DNA of 27,835 nt, from positions 1 to 27,835 of the IMG/VR virus record IMGVR_UViG_3300009605_000104; one strand, 5' to 3'. Position 1 is the first letter of the stretch, and each line of letters opens with the position of its first letter. Positions 15,676 to 23,261 of this stretch are shown here, in pieces. The notes beneath the pieces are model-generated. The model was not told where the DNA came from. It ran no database searches and saw only the letters and a program-made list of their open reading frames with translations. This DNA comes from a virus. Made by a program: the position numbers and the translations under genes.

Positions 15676-16281
15676 TTATTTTTTGCAAAGTTTATTTTCT
15701 AATACCCTTATAAAAATTTTCTCGTTTAGGGCCTTATCGTATGTGGTCCTAATAGTTTTTTCAATAAATTGAGAATTATTGGCTTCATTTACAAGGTCAG
15801 GGAAGGCACCTTTGGTGGAGGGGTCAGCCACAAGATCAAAAGTTACAAGCTTAAAATCATCATTAACCATGGAATACTCCCCCTTCTCCGTCAAAGACCC
15901 CATACCTCTTGAGGAAATACCTAACTTAACTCCACCCTTAATAAGGGCCTGAGCCACTTGCCCACACGGAGTATTAAGAATTTCAGCTTCACCAAGCATA
16001 TCATTGCCAGCCATTTTAAGATGCGTAATAAGATGAGATACATTTCCCAATTTGATAGCATCGTGTGTAGGGTGGTCTAGTTCCCCCATTAAACGTCGCT
16101 CCTTAATAGCCTCATCTAATCTACTCATTTCTCTTACTAAAATTTTCTTTTCATAGATTCTCTTGTTATTATTTGGAGAAGCGGCTCTTTGGAAAATACC
16201 TGCAATCTTCATAGTGCCGTTAGCCTTAGACTCTTCTAGCACCTGTAAGTTTTCAATGATAAATGTATCGGTAATAAACAT
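15676..16281 (-). CDS. Prohead core protease (T4 gp21-like, peptidase S80 type)
   Basis: This 201-residue serine protease matures the prohead by cleaving scaffold, core and capsid proteins. Hallmarks of the family are present: NNNKRIYEK (37-45), GELDHP with the probable catalytic His70, NVSHLI (80-85), LNTPCGQ (102-108), GISSRG (121-126) with the probable nucleophile Ser at 123/124, and FDLVADPSTKGAF near 147-159. Length fits T4 gp21 (212 residues). It precedes scaffold and capsid genes as in T4. AAGGAAC gives the ribosome site. Its own N terminus (FIIENLQVLEES) contains I/LxE sites that could allow self-cleavage. The cleavage specificity expected from the family, after (L/I)xE, fits sites visible in several neighbours. 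Confidence 0.92.
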   Translation of the reverse strand: MFITDTFIIENLQVLEESKANGTMKIAGIFQRAASPNNNKRIYEKKILVREMSRLDEAIKERRLMGELDHPTHDAIKLGNVSHLITHLKMAGNDMLGEAEILNTPCGQVAQALIKGGVKLGISSRGMGSLTEKGEYSMVNDDFKLVTFDLVADPSTKGAFPDLVNEANNSQFIEKTIRTTYDKALNEKIFIRVLENKLCKK

Positions 16282-16283
16282 TT

Positions 16284-16730
16284 TTAAGTTCCTTGCTTTA
16301 CTTTTCTTTTAGAATTTTTAATCTTATCTTCAGCTCCAGGACCGTATAGCTTTTCTAATCTTTTTGATTTAATATGGCCGTGTTTTAAAGAAGTTCTAAT
16401 AGAGTGGGCTTTAATACTAGACCAATCAGAGCTAGGGGTAGAACTTCCAGGAGTAAAGCCTTTAGCTATTCTTCCCTTACTCTTAGAACCCCAATCAGCT
16501 TTAGATATTACATAGACTCTATCTGCTCCTTTGGTCGTAAAAGCTTGACCCACATGCCCTTGTTCCAATGCATGTGCAATAGTAGCAAATACTCTTACCC
16601 TACTTTTTTTAGCTTTAACAGCCCCTTTTTTGGTAGCTCCCTCTTTTGAAGTATACTTCTTTCTACCTTCTTTGGAACCCCTACCTTTCTCGGCTCTGTC
16701 TTCATTTAAAATATCGAACAAGGTCATCAT
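16284..16730 (-). CDS. Basic protein, candidate prohead core or internal protein
   Basis: This 148-residue, Lys/Gly/Ser-rich protein has no recognised family. It starts MMTLFDILNEDRAEKGRGS; LNE followed by Asp at residue 11 would suit the prohead protease, and the N terminus resembles a short capsid-targeting leader. A basic stretch (about 13-45) follows, then a more ordered block VRVFATIAHALEQGHVGQAF and DRVYVISKADWG (about 45-80), and a basic C-terminal tail. Basic proteins in this position could bind packaged DNA. It overlaps the stop of the upstream gene by 4 bases (ATGA) and ends 2 bases before the protease gene. T4 has the core gene 68 here, so an analogous role is plausible but unproven. 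Confidence 0.65.
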   Translation of the reverse strand: MMTLFDILNEDRAEKGRGSKEGRKKYTSKEGATKKGAVKAKKSRVRVFATIAHALEQGHVGQAFTTKGADRVYVISKADWGSKSKGRIAKGFTPGSSTPSSDWSSIKAHSIRTSLKHGHIKSKRLEKLYGPGAEDKIKNSKRKVKQGT

Positions 16731-17194
16731 TTTTTCTGCTTGATTCTTTTTAACATTTTAGCTAAATCAGTTTCTGATTTAGATTTTTTAGTTTTCCTAG
16801 GCCCAACCCCTAAACCACCTACAGCAGTTATTTCAACTAAAGTTTGCCTTACTTCAACTAATAGATCTTTAATTTCATTCATAAGATTTTGAATGTCAAC
16901 CACTTCTAGAATAGATTCAACCTCTACTATATCAGATGCGGCAGGAGTGTGTTCCTCCACTACAGCACAAGAACTATCCTCCTCATTACTTTCACAAATC
17001 CTAGTAACAAAATCAGTAGGAACCACCACCTTAGAAATGTCGGGAGCTTGTTCTACTACATTAGAAGAATAAAAGGAGCGAGGTGTTTCTGTGAACTCTA
17101 CGAGTTGCGACGGCTCGCCCTTTGTTACCACTCCCTTCTCTTGTTCCTGAGCTAATAGTGATGCGGCAAAATCTCCAACTGAGACGTTATCCAT
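16727..17194 (-). CDS. Hypothetical protein in head-assembly operon
   Basis: This 155-residue protein is not recognised. The first two thirds are acidic and Val/Glu/Ser-rich, likely disordered. DIQNLMNEIKDLLVEVRQTL (about 100-119) forms a probable amphipathic helix suited to coiled-coil pairing, followed by a Gly-rich hinge (GGLGVGP) and a basic tail ending KRIKQKK. Such an acidic body with helix and basic end would fit a prohead core component. GAGGG lies 7 bases before the start. It sits between the acidic gp67-like candidate and the basic 148-residue protein with minimal spacing, so it is one operon with protease, scaffold and capsid. Confidence 0.6.
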   Translation of the reverse strand: MDNVSVGDFAASLLAQEQEKGVVTKGEPSQLVEFTETPRSFYSSNVVEQAPDISKVVVPTDFVTRICESNEEDSSCAVVEEHTPAASDIVEVESILEVVDIQNLMNEIKDLLVEVRQTLVEITAVGGLGVGPRKTKKSKSETDLAKMLKRIKQKK

Positions 17195-17203
17195 AACTTA
17201 CCC

Positions 17204-17671
17204 TCAGCCTTTAGAGGCGGCTTTTAATTCTTTAACTTTGGCTTTTACTTTTGCAGTACGCTCATCAACCTCTTCCGTCTCTTCCGTCTCTTCCTCTTCA
17301 TCAATTTCCTCTTCTTCCTCGATGGACTGAAGAGCAGACTGAATTTGAAGTATATGCTCCTGAATCTGTTCATCAGTGAGGGCTTCCTGAAGCTCTGATT
17401 CACATAAAGGACATGTGTGTGCCTCAACACTCTCACATTTCTCATCATCATCTTCGTAATCCATCTTACCAGGATCGGTCTTAGACTTGTCACCCTTACG
17501 GGCTTTTGTGGTAAAATCAGGCTTGTCACCCTTCTTACCCTTAGCAGGCTTGTCACCCTTCTTTCCACCACGCTCTTGAAGCTCCTGAATACCAACACGC
17601 GCAGCATCCCAAGCAGCATTCTCTACCAGAGCCTCAACAAAGCTCTCTTCAACTATAATATGATCTGTCAT
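17204..17671 (-). CDS. Acidic protein with KKGDKP repeats and a Cys cluster, candidate prohead core protein
   Basis: This 155-residue protein opens the head-assembly operon. Residues about 36-68 carry KKGDKP-type repeats, a centre holds CESVEAHTCPLCESEL with Cys residues in a C-x7-C-x2-C arrangement that could bind zinc, and residues about 118-140 are almost entirely Glu, Asp and Thr before a basic end. T4 has the acidic core protein gene 67 just before its core and protease genes, so a gp67-like role is a reasonable inference from position and acidity, not from sequence identity. EALVENAAW near residue 13 includes an LVE site for the prohead protease. The start has TAAGGAAAAA upstream in a leader nearly identical to that of the capsid gene, and a TATAAATA element lies 57 bases before it. 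Confidence 0.62.
   Translation of the reverse strand: MTDHIIVEESFVEALVENAAWDAARVGIQELQERGGKKGDKPAKGKKGDKPDFTTKARKGDKSKTDPGKMDYEDDDEKCESVEAHTCPLCESELQEALTDEQIQEHILQIQSALQSIEEEEEIDEEEETEETEEVDERTAKVKAKVKELKAASKG
17520..17563. repeat. 17-bp direct repeat coding KKGDKP
   Basis: The sequence GGCTTGTCACCCTTCTT occurs at 17520-17536 and again exactly at 17547-17563, a period of 27 bases or 9 codons. A third, diverged copy (ACTTGTCACCCTTACGG) lies at 17485-17501. They encode KKGDKP, KKGDKP and RKGDKS in the acidic core protein candidate, so copy number could vary by slippage or recombination. Confidence 0.85.
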
Positions 17672-17727
17672 AACATTTTTCCTTAATTAAGTTAGCTCAG
17701 GACTGTATTTAGAACGTCCCTACCATA

Positions 17728-17735
17728 TATTTATA
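17728..17735 (-). promoter_or_regulatory. Probable T4-type late promoter (TATAAATA)
   Basis: An exact TATAAATA on the minus strand lies in the 103-base gap between the PAAR-like gene (stop at 17775) and the first head-assembly gene (start 17671). Initiation about 6 bases downstream would give a leader near 50 bases containing the ribosome site TAAGGAAAAA. The phage encodes a gp55-like sigma factor, which in T4 recognises this octamer without a -35 element. This is the only copy in a true intergenic gap on the coding strand. Confidence 0.5.
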
Positions 17736-17774
17736 CATCTCACCTAAGATATAAATTTTTTATTTATTTTTGTA

Positions 17775-18125
17775 TCAAATCCCCACCCAGACAGTAGACT
17801 GATATACAGGTTTCACAATATCAGGAGTTTCAGTCCCCCCCACTTCCGTCTTATCGTCTTCTCTAGCGATAGGACGTAGCCCTACTCCAGGGACTCCCAC
17901 GAAAACAGTCTGACATGCTGCTTTAATTGTAGGAGTATGATTTTTACAGTCCGCCCCCTCCTCAATCTCATGTGTTGTAATACTAGCACCGTGATATGTT
18001 ATTGGGGCTACATAAATCCTCACACTCTCTACAGACTGATCAGTTGTTGAAATTTTATCACAATCATGATTAGTTTCAATACCATCAAATCCTTTCCCTC
18101 GTGCTACTTTCTTTAACTCGGCCAT
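17775..18125 (-). CDS. PAAR-like spike tip protein
   Basis: This 116-residue protein resembles PAAR proteins, which cap the central spike of contractile tails and type VI secretion machines with a metal-bound tip. The pattern ARGKGFDGIETNHDC (8-22), THEIEEGADCKNHTPTI (51-67) and ACQTVFVGVPGVGLRPIARE (70-89), then GG and VYQSTVWVG, follows the family's repeated short strands with 'TVFV-G-P--RP-A' turns. His20, His45, His52, His63 and Cys22, Cys60, Cys71 are possible metal ligands. Length is slightly above the usual 95 or so. In T4 the equivalent is gp5.4 at the tip of gp5. Its start overlaps the 723-residue gene by 13 bases. Assignment is by pattern and moderately confident. Confidence 0.55.
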   Translation of the reverse strand: MAELKKVARGKGFDGIETNHDCDKISTTDQSVESVRIYVAPITYHGASITTHEIEEGADCKNHTPTIKAACQTVFVGVPGVGLRPIAREDDKTEVGGTETPDIVKPVYQSTVWVGI

Positions 18126-20284
18126 GCAAATAACTTCCCAAAATATTTTTGATTAACATACCCAAGATCATTAGGGACAGTAACCTGAATCATGCTCTCC
18201 ACCAAATCAGTCCCCCCAGATTTTAATCTTGATGTTGTGAGATAAGTTTTCTCTAGATCCGTTCTCTTAATGGGTATAATTTTTATATCATTATAGGTTC
18301 CATTCCATATCTTAGATACTATATCTTGAGGGATATCCTTAATCAAACTTACAATTTGAGGCATCGTAAGCAAACCAAATAAATCTCCTTGCGGGAGCTG
18401 CTTTCCGCCCTGCCCATCTTGTAAATCATAATTTGTATCCACAGTAGAAATCATGTCAAGAACGGTTCCCAGGATTGATTTTTGTGAAGTAAAAGATAGT
18501 CCAGTCTTAGACAGATTTAGAGTTTTATTTTCCGCTGAAAAATTCTTATTGTAAACAAAAGCTCCTGGGCTAGGTTCGTTACCAACCCCCCTCCCAGTAG
18601 GGGATAAAATTGATGCAACGTAATTCTCATTTTGCACCTCTCCAAAAGGATTATTAATAATTTGAATACTTCGTTTAACAGGTAATCCCTCAGTATATTG
18701 ATCTAAAGTAGATTCTATACCGTAGTAGGGATCATAAATAGGATTATTCGCTGCGAATATCATAAAATCAGAAAAAATTTGCCTGGGATACACCCCGTTT
18801 AACGCAAGATTTAAATCATTAAAAGTTAATTTAAGATAGTGGTTACCGTCTGCATTTGGAATTAGCATTACATCTATAAAAGGATTTTTAGGATTAATAT
18901 AAATACTAGTTCTGGGGCCTGAGTAACCCGACACTACTGCATTAAAATCATCATCAGTATAACTCCCACTATCATCCTCCTGCCATGCTAATTTATACGT
19001 GGCTTCTGTAGTCCTAAATTGTGAATTGGAGGGTGGCATCTCTTCAATTGAACTCGGAATAAGAGTATACAACATTCCTTCGGGGATAGCTACACCTCCC
19101 CCCGTCACTTCTACACTCTCTTCCCCAATACCCCAATCCGTTTCTGCCGTAATAGTATACGTGTATTCATTATTAGAACTATTTTCATCATAAAACATCC
19201 CATCTAGTATACCGCGCCCAGCAACAGGAGTATAATAAGCTTCATTTCTACGAGAAGGAAGGGCAACCGTAACCTCAGTATTATCTTGTTTAATAATAGA
19301 ATAAAACTCATTTTTTTCTGTGATAGTGGCAGTAGTGGCATCCTGTTTAATAACTGAAATAGTATTAGCATCAGACACACGAATCCCTGTCTCTCCCCCC
19401 TGAGTAGTAACACTAAAACATAAATCTATATCAGTGGGGGGGATATATGCTAGTCTTATATTTTGTTGAGCCATAGAGACAACCTCCTGACCAGAAGCTA
19501 AACTCTCTCTAAATTGTTCTCGTAGTTGGTAACCTGTATTTCTATTATACTCTTTGTCCGAAATAGGAGTTATATCTTTAGTCTCTAAACTAAAGGAAGA
19601 AGAGTCTAGTATTTTATCAAAAAACCAGTCAGGATAGTTTTCCTGATCCCCATACATAGTGGCTTGCCATATACCATTTAGTAAATAAGATGGTAAAGAA
19701 TGGGAAGCTATATTAGAACTCTTAACTGCATTTAACCAACCTCTAGTGGTTTCATTTAAAGAATCACTAATTATAGATGGATTATATAAAAACGCCCCCA
19801 ATGTTACACCATTGAAAGGAATCGTACTTCCCCCATTATTATTTAATATATCAGCTAAAGTTTTGGGGATAGAGGACTTAAAGATGTAAGCAGGATCCCA
19901 CATCCGATCATTAGGAACTTCCTCGTTAGCTAAATCTAGAAAAGTAGAGTTCGTGGCAATTTGATAATTGTAACTTTCATCATAAATTATAAATGCATAA
20001 TTTAGTTCTCCAAAATCAGGCCCCTCACTAGTAGAAGTCGGTAATCTTTCAGGCAACGGGGGTCTGTCAGGGCCTGGAGAATTTCCCGCCCTGGGTCCTT
20101 TTCCTCCTATGACGGAACCCGCACCATTAAAGGTCCCACCTCCAGGCCCTTTTAAAAAATGGCTAGCATCAGGAATACACTCTTTCCAATAAAATGTTTC
20201 TCCACAAAAACCTACCCCATTATTCCCCTTAGGAGGAGGACAAATTGGTGACGGAAGACAAGGGCAAGGATAGGAAACAGACAT
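18113..20284 (-). CDS. Large virion protein of unknown function upstream of PAAR
   Basis: This 723-residue protein is not recognised. The N-terminal 85 residues are rich in Pro, Gly and Cys (starting MSVSYPCPCLPSPICPPPKG), probably flexible. The remainder has alternating strands typical of phage structural domains, including YTYTITAETDWG (about 377-388), ISVIKQDATTATITEKNEFY and a repeat-like TNSTFLD region. The C-terminal part, TMPQIVSLIKDIPQDIVSKI and VPNDLGYVNQKYFGKLFA, looks helical. Its end overlaps the PAAR-like gene by 13 bases, suggesting the two proteins are translated together and may form part of the tail tip or baseplate. A weak AGAG precedes the start. No enzyme motif was found. 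Confidence 0.65.
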   Translation of the reverse strand: MSVSYPCPCLPSPICPPPKGNNGVGFCGETFYWKECIPDASHFLKGPGGGTFNGAGSVIGGKGPRAGNSPGPDRPPLPERLPTSTSEGPDFGELNYAFIIYDESYNYQIATNSTFLDLANEEVPNDRMWDPAYIFKSSIPKTLADILNNNGGSTIPFNGVTLGAFLYNPSIISDSLNETTRGWLNAVKSSNIASHSLPSYLLNGIWQATMYGDQENYPDWFFDKILDSSSFSLETKDITPISDKEYNRNTGYQLREQFRESLASGQEVVSMAQQNIRLAYIPPTDIDLCFSVTTQGGETGIRVSDANTISVIKQDATTATITEKNEFYSIIKQDNTEVTVALPSRRNEAYYTPVAGRGILDGMFYDENSSNNEYTYTITAETDWGIGEESVEVTGGGVAIPEGMLYTLIPSSIEEMPPSNSQFRTTEATYKLAWQEDDSGSYTDDDFNAVVSGYSGPRTSIYINPKNPFIDVMLIPNADGNHYLKLTFNDLNLALNGVYPRQIFSDFMIFAANNPIYDPYYGIESTLDQYTEGLPVKRSIQIINNPFGEVQNENYVASILSPTGRGVGNEPSPGAFVYNKNFSAENKTLNLSKTGLSFTSQKSILGTVLDMISTVDTNYDLQDGQGGKQLPQGDLFGLLTMPQIVSLIKDIPQDIVSKIWNGTYNDIKIIPIKRTDLEKTYLTTSRLKSGGTDLVESMIQVTVPNDLGYVNQKYFGKLFAWPS

Positions 20285-20307
20285 TTGTAAAAACTCTAAT
20301 CCATTCT

Positions 20308-23259
20308 TTAACTTATATCAATTATAGTTTCTTTCTGCCATGGGACATACCCACCATTGATGGCATCAGCCTTACCAGGGTTGCCTGCGTTCCCAATACC
20401 ATACAGCATAGTGTGTTGGTGAGCAGTACTACCCCTATAATTTTTATTACTAAATACGGGATCTGCTGGATATCCAATAATAGTAAACTTAACAGTGGGT
20501 AAAAAAGCTCCCCCTACTTTGGGTATCTTTCTAGTGTTAGTCTTGGGAGGTAGCCACGACTCATGGACCCCATACTTTGTTTGGGGAAATTGAGGACAAA
20601 TTACAGAATACATCATCCATTGCCAATCTCCTCTGCCTGGAATGCCACACGCATTACTCGCACAATCCCACCCTTTCCAAGATTTGGTTGGAGTTGGACT
20701 GTACTTCAGATCATAATTATAGCCGTTCGTTGGGTCATCCCACTGGAAATCCTTAACGTAACTGCCAGTGCTTGCGTCTCCCTTATTAGCAAAGGAAGTA
20801 ATTATTATAGTCGCCCCACCGCCAGCATCAATCGACCCCTTACTAACCTGTAGCCCTGTTGCCATCTTGACAGATCGGCCACTCCCGCCACCCTCTCCCT
20901 GCGCTGGACTACAATTTGAGTATTCTGTCAGGACATCGTAACTCTCTACCCACGCTGGCATTTGAAGATGCAACTTCTTACTACAACCGTAAATCTGACC
21001 CGACTCGATTACAGGTTGTACAAGCGGGCCACCACCCCAACCAAAACCCGATTGTGCAGGCCAATTGCCCTGTTGAGGATTACCCGTGCCAACGACCAAA
21101 CCTTCCCAAGGTCCAGCCCAGCCAGAGGTATACCGCATAGGTCTAGAGTAACTTTGACCCTCCATCCACAACCAATAAGTTGGAGCAGGAGAACGCCCCC
21201 TGAATCCAGATTTGTAGAAGGGGTCTCCAGCCGATTTGGAGCCGCTGCCATAGCTGTGGTTGGTGCCTACCATCTCATTATATTGTGTCAAATTCTCTAC
21301 GGGCATGTCCCATTCAGGCCATAGCGGTATACATCTCCCTATATGTGTAGTATTATCTTGTGCGGGTAAATCTAGATAAGTACCAACAGTCGCAGTAGCG
21401 GGTACACTAGGATTAGAAAGCCATCTTTTCAAGTCACCCTGTCTCTCGTTAACTATATACTCTAAATAAGCGGTTTTTAACATTCTATCGGGTTTCAACA
21501 TATATTCTTTGGAACTTGTAAGAGACGCAAAACTATAGCTTACTGCATTACCTTTAGATGTATAGGTTTTATTCTGTGTCGTACTTCCCCAAGGATCATC
21601 AGCACCTGTGCCTACATCACACATGGCTAACATAGCACCCTCAACCCCAAAAGCCAAACCTCCCATTATATGATCCGTATAAATAGCTTGTCCTGCTGCT
21701 GGCTTCTGGGCTATTAAACCTTTCAACGCATCAATCTGCCTCTGTAAATCTTCCTCCTGAGCATCTAGTACACTGTGTAATTGATAAGCTCCTACTGCGG
21801 GGTTTGCAAAAGATAGTGGCGGATTGGCTGCGGCAACACCCGCTCTCTCGTTATACGTAAACTCTGTAGTACGCAGGAACGGACGAATATCAATAATATT
21901 CTCTTTAACAATTTCTGGTTGGTCCTTATTCACCACAATATAGGCCAAAGGTAGAGCAGCCTGTCCAACTAGCTGTAATTGATCTAAGCCTGTGACATCC
22001 AAAGCCATAACAGGTGCTATATTTAAGAGATCATCAGGAGATGGGAAACTTCCATGAATTTTTGTCGGCAACGGTTTATCGTTACCTGCGGTAATTCCTA
22101 CATTTGCATCGGGCTCTGTGTCGGATATATTAGCAAGAATTTGTCCAGCCTGATTCTTATCCGCGTTAGCAAAGCCCTTTATACCATGAGGCACATGTCG
22201 GTTCCCCCCAGGGGGATGTTCGTCTCTAGCAATACCAACTCCAGCCCCCATTACTATTCCCAACATAGGTTTGGTTAATTTTTTTGGTGTCCACGTACCA
22301 TCAGATTGTTGGCTCCCTGAAAGTTTTTCCTGATAATCAACAATATGAGTAGCACTAGAATCAATAGGTAAACTATAAGCTACCAATAAATCAATTCTTT
22401 GTTGTGCTTCAGTAAGGTACTGCCACTCATTGTTATCATCGTAATAGCCAAAATCTCCAGGATTAAATGCAGGTACTTCAATAGTAGAATCAGGGACATC
22501 TACTACAGCAGTTCTAAAAACTCCCCTCCACATTTGAACAAACATAAGATGAATAGTAGGCAAGTTTGAAGAAGAATATCCATTTGGCTCAGAATAGGTG
22601 TTTAACTTCAAACCTAAATTAGGATTTCCTGCCATCCACTTCTGGTAAGTACCTCTGATGTTGGGCCATAAAGTATTCTGGGGCCATACCTGCCCCTCAT
22701 ACCAAGGATAGTTTATACCTACTGCTGCTGGCTCGTTTGTATGAGGATCCACACCCCAGCTTCCCCATTCCCCCTCCTCTACTGGGGTAGAATAAAAAGA
22801 ATAGTATAACTCCAACCCATTTGTATTATATGCATTAGCAGCCGCTTTTGGTCCTATGAAGTCACTCCACACTTTATCCCTCTGAGCTGTAGTCCAGACC
22901 TGCTTAAGCTCAGGCAGTATTTTAGGAAGCCCAGCATACTGATCAACCATCAATTGTGCAAGAGGTTTATTCATATCAAATGCATCATTTATACGAGATA
23001 CAAACCTGCCTGCATTTACCTTTACTGTTCGTCCCCCATCAACCTTTGGTCTAAGCTCTTTAATATTATAAATACTTATCTCATCCCCTTCCATGACAAA
23101 GCCCTTCATCTTAGCATGAGTCTCAACTTTATCTTTAACGTAAAGAATATTTTCTTCTAGTTGACGCAGAGGGATATTATCAACCTCGTAGTAATAGGGG
23201 TCATTAGCTTTGTAATATCTAATAGGGGTAACAAAATTATAAGGTATTGGGTCTGCCAT
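20308..23259 (-). CDS. Large baseplate/tail structural protein with shared N-terminal motif
   Basis: This 983-residue protein begins with DPYYYEVDNIPLRQLEENIL (20-39), a short motif also seen in altered form in the next gene upstream; it probably docks onto the same baseplate partner. A possible coiled coil (QEEDLQRQIDALKGLIAQ) lies near the middle. The C-terminal half is rich in Trp, Gly, Pro and Tyr, for example SYGSGSKSAGDPFYKSGFRG and GPWEGLVVGTG, a composition typical of fibre and receptor-contact domains. No transmembrane or enzymatic signature is seen. It lies 2 bases after the beta-helix gene in the same unit. T4-related phages commonly encode several such large proteins, but I cannot match this one to a named gene. 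Confidence 0.65.
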   Translation of the reverse strand: MADPIPYNFVTPIRYYKANDPYYYEVDNIPLRQLEENILYVKDKVETHAKMKGFVMEGDEISIYNIKELRPKVDGGRTVKVNAGRFVSRINDAFDMNKPLAQLMVDQYAGLPKILPELKQVWTTAQRDKVWSDFIGPKAAANAYNTNGLELYYSFYSTPVEEGEWGSWGVDPHTNEPAAVGINYPWYEGQVWPQNTLWPNIRGTYQKWMAGNPNLGLKLNTYSEPNGYSSSNLPTIHLMFVQMWRGVFRTAVVDVPDSTIEVPAFNPGDFGYYDDNNEWQYLTEAQQRIDLLVAYSLPIDSSATHIVDYQEKLSGSQQSDGTWTPKKLTKPMLGIVMGAGVGIARDEHPPGGNRHVPHGIKGFANADKNQAGQILANISDTEPDANVGITAGNDKPLPTKIHGSFPSPDDLLNIAPVMALDVTGLDQLQLVGQAALPLAYIVVNKDQPEIVKENIIDIRPFLRTTEFTYNERAGVAAANPPLSFANPAVGAYQLHSVLDAQEEDLQRQIDALKGLIAQKPAAGQAIYTDHIMGGLAFGVEGAMLAMCDVGTGADDPWGSTTQNKTYTSKGNAVSYSFASLTSSKEYMLKPDRMLKTAYLEYIVNERQGDLKRWLSNPSVPATATVGTYLDLPAQDNTTHIGRCIPLWPEWDMPVENLTQYNEMVGTNHSYGSGSKSAGDPFYKSGFRGRSPAPTYWLWMEGQSYSRPMRYTSGWAGPWEGLVVGTGNPQQGNWPAQSGFGWGGGPLVQPVIESGQIYGCSKKLHLQMPAWVESYDVLTEYSNCSPAQGEGGGSGRSVKMATGLQVSKGSIDAGGGATIIITSFANKGDASTGSYVKDFQWDDPTNGYNYDLKYSPTPTKSWKGWDCASNACGIPGRGDWQWMMYSVICPQFPQTKYGVHESWLPPKTNTRKIPKVGGAFLPTVKFTIIGYPADPVFSNKNYRGSTAHQHTMLYGIGNAGNPGKADAINGGYVPWQKETIIDIS

Positions 23260-23261
23260 AG

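Noticed and set aside
17245-17619. 124-residue Arg/Lys-rich frame overlapping the acidic core candidate
   Set aside because: It is the out-of-frame reading of Glu-rich repeats; the acidic frame has the proper start, ribosome site and operon spacing.
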